From NCBI GenBank assembly GCA_023701165.1, contig JAMPXL010000030.1, forward strand, positions 1 through 8,470: a stretch of 8,470 nt of DNA. Direction: 5' to 3'. Below the pieces are notes generated by a model. That model was not told the DNA's origin, ran no database searches, and saw nothing but the letters and a program-made list of their open reading frames with translations. The translations under genes were made by a program, and so were the position numbers. Of the stretch, positions 1-6,434 are shown in pieces. Numbering within the stretch: the first letter of the stretch is position 1; the number at the start of each line of letters is the position of its first letter. The DNA comes from Geothrix sp. (GTDB lineage: Bacteria; Acidobacteriota; Holophagae; Holophagales; Holophagaceae).

Positions 1-110
1 CCGTAGGCCTGGAAGGCCCGGCCCAGCTCCAGGCAGAAGGCCACCTCGGGGGGGAGCGCAGGGGGCGGGGCGGGGCGCCCTTCAGGACCGGGCAGATCGG
101 CAGCGGACAT
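1..110 (-). CDS. Partial gene start, possibly ThrE-like threonine/serine exporter
   Basis: An ATG on the minus strand (complement of 108-110) opens a frame that stays open for 36 codons to the left edge. The visible peptide begins MSAADLPGPEGRP, passes through a Pro/Ala-rich stretch and reaches EVAFCLELGRAFQAYG at about residues 22-37. That last part resembles the beginning of ThrE/DUF1212-type threonine/serine exporters, where a helix of the form LxLGRALxxYG precedes a conserved cytoplasmic hydrolase-like region. This is a short match from memory, so the family call is weak. There is no convincing Shine-Dalgarno upstream of the ATG, and the true start could lie at the GTG about 22 codons in. 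The gene is transcribed away from the molybdoenzyme operon and would share the 111-207 spacer with it. Confidence 0.42.
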   Translation of the reverse strand, partial: MSAADLPGPEGRPAPPPALPPEVAFCLELGRAFQAY

Positions 111-207
111 GCCCCAGGGTAGCGGGCCCCGGAGATCCCGCGGACCTTGGTCACAAGCGCGGGGGGGATCGTCCCCGCCCGGCCGGCGGTCCTTATGCTT
201 TGGAGGC
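111..207. promoter_or_regulatory. Divergent intergenic spacer upstream of the molybdoenzyme operon
   Basis: This 97-bp spacer lies between two divergent genes and should carry the promoter of the molybdoenzyme operon. It is as GC-rich as the coding DNA. The only AT-leaning element is TATGCT at 194-199, a 4/6 match to a sigma-70 -10 box, but it has no good -35 partner and lies too close to the proposed start. A small inverted repeat, GGGGA-TCG-TCCCC (164-176), could be a hairpin or operator half, but it is too short to be assigned. I see no clear FNR-, Nar- or ArcA-type box. Confidence 0.3.
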
Positions 208-2238
208 ATGGCCGTCCACACCACCGCATGCCCGCGGAACTGCTACAGCACCTGCGCCCTGCGGGTGACGGTGGAACATGGCCGGATCACGGCCATCGAT
301 CCCCACGAAGGCAACCGGGCCACGTCCGAGGGGCCCTGCCTCAAGGGACTCAGCTACCTGGAGCGGGTGTACAGCCCTGAGCGGATCCTCCACCCCCTGC
401 GCCGGACGGCCACGGGCGGCTTCGAGCGCGTGTCCTGGGACGCGGCCCTGGATCTCATCGCCGAGCGGCTGCTAACCGCCCGGCGTGAGCACGGCCCGCA
501 ATCCGTCTTCTACTACACCGGCAGCGGTACCAAGGGGCTGCTGAACGGCTGCGGGATGGCCTTCTGGCGGCGCTTCGGCGGCTGCACCACCACCTACGGC
601 GACCTCTGCTGGCCCGCGGGGCTGGAGGCCACGCGGCTCACCTTCGGAGACAACCGCCAGAGCGCGCCCTGGGACATCGCCGAGGCTCGCCTTATCGTCC
701 TGTGGGGCAAGAACGCGTCGGAGACGAACCTCCACCAGATGCGCTTCGTGCACCAGGCCCTGGAGCAGGGCGCCACCCTGGTGGTGATCGATCCGCGGCG
801 GACGCCCACGGCGGACCGGGCCCACCTGCTGCTCCAGCCCCGGCCCGGCACGGACGGGGCCCTGGCCCTGGGCTTGGCCCACCTGCTCATCGAGGCGGGC
901 CAGGTGGATCATGCCTTCATCCGCGACCATGTCCTGGGCTTCGAGGCCTATGCGGCGCTCGTGAAGGCCTGGACCCCGGCCCGCACCGCTGAAACCTGCG
1001 GCGTGCCCGAGGGGCAGATCCGGGAATTGGCGGAGCTCATGGGGAAGGTCGCGCCCATGAGCCTCTGCGCCGGGTTCGGCATGCAGCGCTACACCAATGC
1101 CGGCCAGGCCATGCGGGCCATCCAGGCCCTGCTCCCCCTCACGGGGAACCTGGGAAAGCCCGGCGCGGGGTGGGTCTACGCCAACCTCGCGACTCAGATC
1201 TTCGGGCCCGTGAAGGACCCCCTGGATTTCTACCCGCCGGAGCGGCCCGATGGCGTGGTGCGGGTGTCCGTGAGCACGGCGCGGCTGGGCGCGGACATGG
1301 CCGCCCAGCAGGAGCCCCCCCTGAAGGTGGGCTGGGTGGAGCGGGGCAATCCCGCCTGCCAGAACCCGGAAACGCCTGCGGTGCTGAGGGCGCTGCGCGC
1401 TCTGGACTTCCTGGTGGTGGTGGACGAGCGCCTCACGGACACGGCCCGGGAAGCCCACCTGATCCTGCCCAGCAAGAGCCTCTTCGAGCAGACGGATGTC
1501 ATCGGCGCCTACTGGCACGCCTACCTGCAGCTGCGGCAGAAGGTGGTGGAGCCGCCGGGCGAGGTCTGGCCCGAAACGGAGGTCTACCGCGCCCTGGGCC
1601 AGCGCCTGGGCATGACTTCAGACGACCTGGCCTTCCTGCCTGCACCTGGCGATGCCGGTGTGGAGGCCTGGCTGGCGGCCCGGCTGGCGCCCCACAGCAT
1701 CACCCTCGACCAGCTGCGGGAGGGCCCCGTGCTGGCCCCGGGGGCGGAGCCCGTGGCCTTCGCGGATCTGCGCTTCACCACGCCCTCGGGAAAGGTGGAG
1801 CTTTTCAGCGAGGAGGCCTCGGCCCGCTGGGGCGTCGAGTCCCTGCCGGACCACCATCCCCCGGTGGAAGGCGGCCCGGACGGGCGATATCCCCTGCATC
1901 TGCTGACGCCCAATACCAAGAACGGCATCCACAGCCAGTTCCTGCCCCTGCAGGTGATCCGCCAGCTGATGCCCGGCCCCAGCCTGGAGATGGGGCCCGA
2001 GGACGCCCTGGCCCGGGGTCTGGGGGACGGGGACCGGGTGCGGGTCTTCAACGGCCGCGGCGCCCTGGTGCTGCCCCTCCGCATCCACCTCGGCCTGCGC
2101 CCCGGAGTCGTGGTGGCCTGCAACGGCTTCGGCGCCGAGGACGGCGGCTCCGTGAACCTGCTGTCCGCGGGCCGGGAGACGGACCTGGGCCACGGCGCGG
2201 CCTTCCACGACAACCTCGTCGATGTGGCGCGGGCGTGA
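208..2238 (+). CDS. Molybdopterin oxidoreductase catalytic subunit, DMSO reductase family
   Basis: This 676-residue protein is the Mo-bisPGD catalytic subunit of a DMSO-reductase-family enzyme. Cys8, Cys12, Cys16 and Cys44 form the N-terminal [4Fe-4S] motif, and CLKG at 44-47 carries the usual basic residue between cluster and pterin. Pterin-binding core signatures follow (IVLWGKN, VVIDPRRTPTADRA, PLTGNLGKPGAGW, then NPACQNPE and TAREAHLILPS). The C-terminal dinucleotide-binding domain starts near residue 561 (LLTPNTKNGIHSQF) and ends in a DmsA-like tail. In YGDLCWPAG, Cys134 lies where DmsA has its Ser ligand, so it is the likely Mo ligand. The frame stays open upstream to an ATG at 109, but those 33 residues are low complexity and begin on the neighbouring divergent start. 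I start at 208, eight residues before the first cluster Cys, although GGAGG (202-206) is unusually close. No Tat signal is seen. The electron acceptor or donor is not identifiable; DMSO, other S- or N-oxides and polysulfide are all possible. Confidence 0.9.
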   Translation: MAVHTTACPRNCYSTCALRVTVEHGRITAIDPHEGNRATSEGPCLKGLSYLERVYSPERILHPLRRTATGGFERVSWDAALDLIAERLLTARREHGPQSVFYYTGSGTKGLLNGCGMAFWRRFGGCTTTYGDLCWPAGLEATRLTFGDNRQSAPWDIAEARLIVLWGKNASETNLHQMRFVHQALEQGATLVVIDPRRTPTADRAHLLLQPRPGTDGALALGLAHLLIEAGQVDHAFIRDHVLGFEAYAALVKAWTPARTAETCGVPEGQIRELAELMGKVAPMSLCAGFGMQRYTNAGQAMRAIQALLPLTGNLGKPGAGWVYANLATQIFGPVKDPLDFYPPERPDGVVRVSVSTARLGADMAAQQEPPLKVGWVERGNPACQNPETPAVLRALRALDFLVVVDERLTDTAREAHLILPSKSLFEQTDVIGAYWHAYLQLRQKVVEPPGEVWPETEVYRALGQRLGMTSDDLAFLPAPGDAGVEAWLAARLAPHSITLDQLREGPVLAPGAEPVAFADLRFTTPSGKVELFSEEASARWGVESLPDHHPPVEGGPDGRYPLHLLTPNTKNGIHSQFLPLQVIRQLMPGPSLEMGPEDALARGLGDGDRVRVFNGRGALVLPLRIHLGLRPGVVVACNGFGAEDGGSVNLLSAGRETDLGHGAAFHDNLVDVARA

Positions 2239-3575
2239 GGGCCAGCCAGTTCACCTTCGACCCCAACCGCTGCACGGGCTGCGAGGCCTGCGTGGTGGCC
2301 TGCTGGATGGAGCACCGGGAGCGGCAGTCCCGGCCCTGGCGCGCCGTCCACACCTTCAACGCCTTCGGCCATCCGGACCTGCCGGTCTTCCACCTCTCCC
2401 TCGCCTGCCACCACTGCGAAAGCCCCGCCTGTCTGGAACACTGCCCGGCGGAGGCCTACACGAAGGACGCCGCCACGGGCGCGGTGACGGTCCACGCGGA
2501 CCGCTGCATGGGCTGCCGCTACTGCACCTGGGCCTGCCCCCACGATGCGCCGAAGTTCGATCCGGGGCAGGGCGCCATCGAGAAGTGCACGCTCTGCCCC
2601 GAGCGGCTCGCGCAGGGGCTGGAACCGGCCTGCGTGGCCCGCTGCCCCATGGAGGCCCTGGGCCTGGCGCCCCTGGCGGCGGACCGCCCGCGGGCCGGGG
2701 TGGCCGGGCTTCCGGAGTCGGCCACGGCCCCGGCCATCCACATCGCCCCGCTGCGCCGCCCTGCGCCACCGGCTCTGGGGCAGCGGCCCCCGGCCTCCGC
2801 CCTGGGGGCCTTCCTCCCGGCGCTGCTGGCGGTCCCGCATCCGAAGATCACCCTCCGCGGCGAATGGACCCTGCTGCTCTTCACCACGGTCCTCGGTGTG
2901 CTCGCGGCCTGGCTGGGGGCCGCGCAGCTGGGCGGGCCGCCCCTCCGGCCCTGGGCCTTCCTGGCCTCGGGGGCGCTGGTGATGGGCCTGAGCACGGCGC
3001 ACCTGGGCCGGCCCGCCCGGGCCTGGCGGGCCCTGCGCCACCTCCGCCGCAGCTGGCTCTCCCGGGAGGTGGCCGCGGTGTCGGCCTTCCTCGGGCTGGG
3101 GGCCCTCTCCGGCTTCGCGGTGCCCGCGCTGGGGCCCGCGGCGGCCCTCACCGGCTTCCTGGCGCTCTTCGCCGTCGACCGCCTCTACCGGGTGGCCTTC
3201 CGCACGGGGCCCTGGAACCTCCACAGCGCCCACACGGTCTTCAACGGCCTCTACCTGCTGGGCCTGCTGGCGGGGATCTCCCCCCTGGCCTGGGGCCTGG
3301 GGCTTGCCAAGGCGGGCCTCTACCTGCACCGGAAGCGCCACGCCGCCGCCCTCAGCCGGCCCGTCCGTCCATGGCTGGCGCTGCCGCGGCTCGGGCTGGG
3401 CATCCTGGCGCCCCTGCTGCTCGCCGCCTCCCACCCCATGGCGGCCGCGGTCTGCGCCGTGCTGGGGGATCTCCTGGACCGGGGCGAGTTCTACGGCGAG
3501 CTGGAGGTCCCCACCCCCCAGCTGGACCTGGTGGCGGCCATGCGGCGGGGCATCCATGAAGCAGGGACTTCCTAG
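2235..3575 (+). CDS. DmsB-DmsC fusion: four-cluster ferredoxin joined to NrfD/DmsC-type membrane anchor
   Basis: This 446-residue protein combines two subunits that are normally separate. Residues 1-142 are a DmsB-like dicluster ferredoxin with all sixteen cysteines in four groups: 13/16/19/23, 58/61/66/70, 91/94/97/101 and 118/121/133/137. Spacing, including the long loop in [20 protein letters not shown], matches DmsB. An Ala/Pro-rich linker (about 143-200) leads to a hydrophobic C-terminal half with roughly eight possible membrane helices. That half carries DmsC-like signatures: [31 protein letters not shown] and, near the end, [14 protein letters not shown]. The inferred role is to pass electrons between the membrane quinone pool and the catalytic subunit encoded just upstream. 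The start is the GTG at 2235, which overlaps the upstream TGA as GTGA; this indicates translational coupling and one mRNA. An ATG at 2222 is out of frame. The domain assignment is secure, while quinone binding and membrane orientation are inferred. Confidence 0.9.
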   Translation: MRASQFTFDPNRCTGCEACVVACWMEHRERQSRPWRAVHTFNAFGHPDLPVFHLSLACHHCESPACLEHCPAEAYTKDAATGAVTVHADRCMGCRYCTWACPHDAPKFDPGQGAIEKCTLCPERLAQGLEPACVARCPMEALGLAPLAADRPRAGVAGLPESATAPAIHIAPLRRPAPPALGQRPPASALGAFLPALLAVPHPKITLRGEWTLLLFTTVLGVLAAWLGAAQLGGPPLRPWAFLASGALVMGLSTAHLGRPARAWRALRHLRRSWLSREVAAVSAFLGLGALSGFAVPALGPAAALTGFLALFAVDRLYRVAFRTGPWNLHSAHTVFNGLYLLGLLAGISPLAWGLGLAKAGLYLHRKRHAAALSRPVRPWLALPRLGLGILAPLLLAASHPMAAAVCAVLGDLLDRGEFYGELEVPTPQLDLVAAMRRGIHEAGTS

Positions 3576-4669
3576 CCCGCCACTTCCTCCGCCAGGGCCA
3601 GACAGGCCGTGAGGCCCGGGGATTCGATGCCGAGCAGGTTCACCAGACCGGGGATGCCGTGGACGTCCTCGCGCTGGACGAGGAAGTCCGGCATGGCCTC
3701 GCCGGGCCCGTGGAGCTTGGGCCGGATGCCCGCGTAGGCCGGCTGCAGCGAATCATCCGGCAGGCCGGGCCAGTACTGGCGGACCTCTGCGTAGAAGCTG
3801 TCGGCGCGGCGGGGATCCACGTCGTAGGCCTCGCGGTCGATCCATTCCACATCCGGGCCGAAGCGGGCCTGGCCCGCCAGGTCGAGCGTGAGGTGCACGC
3901 CGAGGTGGGCCTGGCCCGGGATGGGATAGACCAGCCGCGAGAAGGGCGCCGCACCCGCCAGGCTGAAGTAGTTCCCCTTGGCGAAGGCCCGGGGCAGGGG
4001 CGGCAGGGCGTCGCGGCGGATGCCGGCGAAGCGGTGGGCCAGGGGCAGGGCGCCCAGGCCCGCGCAGTTGAAGACGCGCCGGGCCACCAGGCGCATGGGC
4101 TCGGCGCCGCCCACCTCCACCCGCAGGCCCTCCGGCGTGTCCAGGCCTCCAGTGACGGGGCTCTTCAGCACCACGGCGGCGCCCGCCGCTTCGGCATCCA
4201 TGCGCAGGGCCCGCATGAGGCCGTGGCTGTCGACGATGCCCGTGCTGGGGGACAGCAGGGCCGCCTCGCAGCGCAGCTCCGGCTCCAGCCGCCGGGCCTC
4301 GGGCGCGTCGAGCCACTGGAGATCCGCCACGCCATTGGCCTCGGCCCGGGCCTGGAGGCTCCGGAGCGCTTCCACCTGGGTTGCGTCGGTGGCCACGATG
4401 AGCTTGCCGCAGCGGCGGTGGTCCACCCGGTGCGCCTCGCAGAAAGCGTAGAGGGCGCGGTTGCCCGCCACGCAGAGCCGGGCCTTGAGGGAATCTGCCG
4501 GGTAGTAGATGCCTGCGTGGATGACCTCGCTGTTGCGGGAGCTGATGCCCGTGCCGATGCGGTCCTCCGCCTCCAGCACCACCACTTCCCGGCCCGCCAT
4601 GGCCAGATGGCGGGCCAGGGCCAAGCCCACCACACCGGCGCCGACAACGAGATCCTGGATGCGTTCCAT
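3572..4669 (-). CDS. lhgO: L-2-hydroxyglutarate oxidase-like FAD-dependent oxidoreductase
   Basis: This 365-residue flavoprotein belongs to the DAO/glycerol-3-phosphate-dehydrogenase-like family. The N-terminal Rossmann fold is clear: GAGVVG at 10-15 and Glu33 at the end of the second strand for the FAD ribose. It is followed by the subfamily signature [15 protein letters not shown] (43-57) and [11 protein letters not shown], very close to E. coli LhgO and human L2HGDH. Later markers are [38 protein letters not shown] and the FAD-contacting C-terminal [17 protein letters not shown]. Family members oxidise L-2-hydroxyglutarate to 2-oxoglutarate and, in E. coli, pass electrons to quinone at the inner membrane. 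At 365 residues it is shorter than E. coli LhgO (about 420) and probably belongs to a compact clade, so another 2-hydroxyacid substrate is possible. The start is the complement of 4667-4669; a weak GAAGG lies about 10 nt upstream. The stop overlaps that of the facing gene by 4 bp. Confidence 0.83.
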   Translation of the reverse strand: MERIQDLVVGAGVVGLALARHLAMAGREVVVLEAEDRIGTGISSRNSEVIHAGIYYPADSLKARLCVAGNRALYAFCEAHRVDHRRCGKLIVATDATQVEALRSLQARAEANGVADLQWLDAPEARRLEPELRCEAALLSPSTGIVDSHGLMRALRMDAEAAGAAVVLKSPVTGGLDTPEGLRVEVGGAEPMRLVARRVFNCAGLGALPLAHRFAGIRRDALPPLPRAFAKGNYFSLAGAAPFSRLVYPIPGQAHLGVHLTLDLAGQARFGPDVEWIDREAYDVDPRRADSFYAEVRQYWPGLPDDSLQPAYAGIRPKLHGPGEAMPDFLVQREDVHGIPGLVNLLGIESPGLTACLALAEEVAG

Positions 4670-4796
4670 TATTTAAATGCCTTCATGTCGAGAATTCTAT
4701 CTTCACATCTGGCATCAAAAGGTTCGATAGGTCACTAGGCCTGTCGCGGTCGAATGGCCCGCAGATGCCGGTATCCCCAAGGAGATTCAGCCCTTC
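4670..4796. promoter_or_regulatory. AT-rich divergent promoter region between lhgO and aer
   Basis: This 127-bp spacer is the only clearly AT-rich DNA in the window, most strongly at 4670-4735, and must contain the start signals of both divergent genes. Towards aer, TTCACA (4702-4707, 5/6 to a -35 box) is followed 18 bp later by GATAGG (4726-4731), a weak -10. Towards lhgO, the minus strand has TAGAAT (5/6 to a -10 box, plus positions about 4693-4698) without a good -35 at standard spacing. Short palindromes ATTTAAAT (4671-4678) and AGAATTCT (4691-4698) lie near the lhgO start. Exact promoter positions are uncertain. Confidence 0.5.
4779..4784 (+). promoter_or_regulatory. Ribosome binding site of aer
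   Basis: AAGGAG is a strong Shine-Dalgarno match lying 12 nt before the ATG at 4797, somewhat further than usual. No other in-frame start fits the homology: the N-terminus from this ATG aligns with E. coli Aer without a gap across the start of the PAS domain. Confidence 0.6.
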
Positions 4797-6371
4797 ATGC
4801 GCACCAACCTCCCCATCACCACCCGAGAGCACCACATCCAGGAAGGGACCTTCGTCGTCTCCAAGACCGATCTTGCGGGGGTGATCACCTATGTGAACGC
4901 GGAATTCCTGCGGATCAGCGGATTCACGGAGCAGGAACTCATCGGCGCCCCCCAGAACCTGGTGCGCCATCCGGAGATGCCCGCCGCGGCCTTCGCCGAT
5001 CTGTGGGCCACCATCAAGGCCGGGCAGCACTGGCAGGGACTGGTCAAGAACCGCTGCAAGAACGGGGATTTCTACTGGGTGGACGCCGCCGTGTCGCCCA
5101 TCCTCGAAGGGGGCCGGCCCGTGGGCTATGTGTCCATCCGCAGCCGGCCCACCCGGGCCCAGATCGAACAGGCGGAACACACCTACGGCCTGCTGAACCA
5201 GGGGAAATCGCTGGAGGCCACCTACCACAGGCCCTTCATCCCCCTGCCCGGGCTGGGGCTCCGGGCCCGCATCCTGGGCACGGTGGGGGCGGCCGCCGGC
5301 CTGCTGCTCATGACCCTGGGCGTGGGCGTCTGGATCGGTGGTCCCTGGGCCATCGGTCTGGGAATCCTCGCGGGACTGGCCGGCGGTGCCGGACTGGCCC
5401 TGCTGCTGGACCAGGCCATGCAGGCCCAGTTCGGGGGCGACCCTTCGCAGGCCATGACGGCCCTCCGGGCCATGTCGGAGGGGGATCTCTCCACCAGCAT
5501 CGCCACGCGGAACGGGGATGTGAGCAGCCTGATGGCCCATACCCGCGCCCTCCAGCAGCGGGTGAAGAGCATGGTGAACCGCATGCGCTTCGAGGCCACC
5601 GAGGTTGCCTCCGGCGCCGAGGCCCTGTCCTCCTCCACCCTGCAGATGTCGGGGGCCACGGAGGAGATCGCCCGGAGCACCGAGGGCCAGCGGGCCGCCT
5701 CGGAGAACCTGGCCTCGGCCATCACCGAGCTGTCCGCTTCCGTGGGGGAGGTGGCCGCCAACACGCGCATGGGCCAGCGCCAGGCCGAGGAGGCCGTCCA
5801 GGCCGCGGTCCAGGGGGACAAGGCGGGAGAGGCGGCCCTGGCCGCCATGTCCGAGGTGGAGGGGGCCACCGCCGAGGTGGTGAAGGCCGTCGAGGTCATC
5901 CAGGACATTGCCCGCCAGACCAACCTGCTGAGCCTCAATGCCGCCATTGAGGCCGCCCACGCGGGCCAGGTGGGGAAGGGCTTCGCCGTGGTGGCGGAGG
6001 AGGTCCGCAAATTGGCGGAACGCTCCGCCGCCGCCGCCGAGGAGATCAGCCACCTCATCGACGCCTCCAACCGGGCCGTCCGGAGCGGCCGGTCCACGGT
6101 GCAGGAGGCCGTGGATTCCCTCGACCAGATCCGCGAGCGCATCGGCACCCTGCAATCCCTGACGCTGGAGATCTCCAGCGCCACGGAGGAGCAGGCCAGC
6201 ACCAGCGCCGAGGTGGCCCACCAGGTGGAGCAGGGGGCCCAGGTGGCCATCAAGAACGCCGCCTCCACCCTGCAGCTCTCCGTCACCGTGGAGGCCACCT
6301 CGCGGACCACCCGCGACCAGGCCCGCATCGCCCACGGCCTGCTGGACCTGGTGGACCAGTTCAAGGTCTGA
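4797..6371 (+). CDS. aer: Aer-type PAS methyl-accepting chemotaxis (aerotaxis/redox) receptor
   Basis: This 524-residue receptor has the architecture of E. coli Aer. An N-terminal cytosolic PAS domain (about 12-120) binds FAD and senses redox state. It aligns with E. coli Aer without gaps over the first hundred residues as recalled, preserving Asn34, Arg57, His58, Trp70 and Trp79 in [17 protein letters not shown] and KNGDFYW; position 60 is Glu instead of Asp. A membrane hairpin follows, with helices at about 160-180 and 184-204 and no periplasmic domain. A HAMP-like segment (about 207-262, with [20 protein letters not shown]) leads to the long signalling coiled coil. The kinase-binding tip is at 369-396 ([20 protein letters not shown]). 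There is no NWETF-type C-terminal pentapeptide, so adaptation enzymes would have to bind otherwise, as with E. coli Aer. No che gene is present here, so it probably plugs into a chemotaxis array encoded elsewhere. Confidence 0.92.
   Translation: MRTNLPITTREHHIQEGTFVVSKTDLAGVITYVNAEFLRISGFTEQELIGAPQNLVRHPEMPAAAFADLWATIKAGQHWQGLVKNRCKNGDFYWVDAAVSPILEGGRPVGYVSIRSRPTRAQIEQAEHTYGLLNQGKSLEATYHRPFIPLPGLGLRARILGTVGAAAGLLLMTLGVGVWIGGPWAIGLGILAGLAGGAGLALLLDQAMQAQFGGDPSQAMTALRAMSEGDLSTSIATRNGDVSSLMAHTRALQQRVKSMVNRMRFEATEVASGAEALSSSTLQMSGATEEIARSTEGQRAASENLASAITELSASVGEVAANTRMGQRQAEEAVQAAVQGDKAGEAALAAMSEVEGATAEVVKAVEVIQDIARQTNLLSLNAAIEAAHAGQVGKGFAVVAEEVRKLAERSAAAAEEISHLIDASNRAVRSGRSTVQEAVDSLDQIRERIGTLQSLTLEISSATEEQASTSAEVAHQVEQGAQVAIKNAASTLQLSVTVEATSRTTRDQARIAHGLLDLVDQFKV
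6163..6180. repeat. 18-bp perfect palindrome within aer
   Basis: CGCTGGAG-AT-CTCCAGCG reads the same on both strands and lies in the codons for LTLEISSA near the end of the signalling domain. It has no loop, so it would work as a twofold-symmetric protein site rather than a hairpin. It may be a chance product of GC-rich codon use. Confidence 0.4.
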
Positions 6372-6390
6372 GCGGACCTGTGGGAAGATC

Positions 6391-6416
6391 GGGGGTTCGT
6401 CCTTCCCTGAACCTCC
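6391..6416 (+). other. Weak hairpin between aer and mutS
   Basis: GGGGGTTC (6391-6398) can pair with GAACCTCC (6409-6416) over 8 bp, with one G-U pair in RNA, around a 10-nt loop. It lies 20 nt after the aer stop and 18 nt before the mutS start. There is no T-tract, so it is not a standard intrinsic terminator; it could be an attenuating or mRNA-end structure. With it, the 63-bp spacer shows no recognisable promoter. Confidence 0.3.
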
Positions 6417-6434
6417 GACTGGCCGCCCCCCGAC

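Noticed and set aside
109..207. Possible Tat leader (PRRSRG) if the molybdoenzyme began at the ATG at 109
   Set aside because: There is no hydrophobic stretch after the arginines and no full SRRxFLK motif, and this start would coincide with the start codon of the divergent gene.
1170..2234. In-frame N-terminal extension of the DmsB-DmsC fusion reaching back into the catalytic gene
   Set aside because: The upstream residues are Gly/Pro/Ala/Arg-rich shadow translation of the catalytic gene; ferredoxin homology begins only at the GTG at 2235.
1584..3557. 657-codon open frame on the minus strand opposite the molybdoenzyme operon
   Set aside because: The product is repetitive Gly/Arg/Gln/Pro-rich sequence without a recognisable fold, and the opposite strand encodes clear family motifs throughout.
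3576..3640. Bidirectional terminator between the converging genes
   Set aside because: Only a GGGCC/GGCCC pairing with no T-tract on either strand is visible, and it lies inside lhgO.
4705..4735. Sigma-54 promoter suggested by TGGCAT in the lhgO-aer spacer
   Set aside because: The required GC at the -12 position is absent at the correct spacing from the GG.
3659..4738. 359-codon open frame on the plus strand opposite lhgO
   Set aside because: It is antisense to an lhgO-like gene with intact FAD signatures and shows no domain or suitable start signal.
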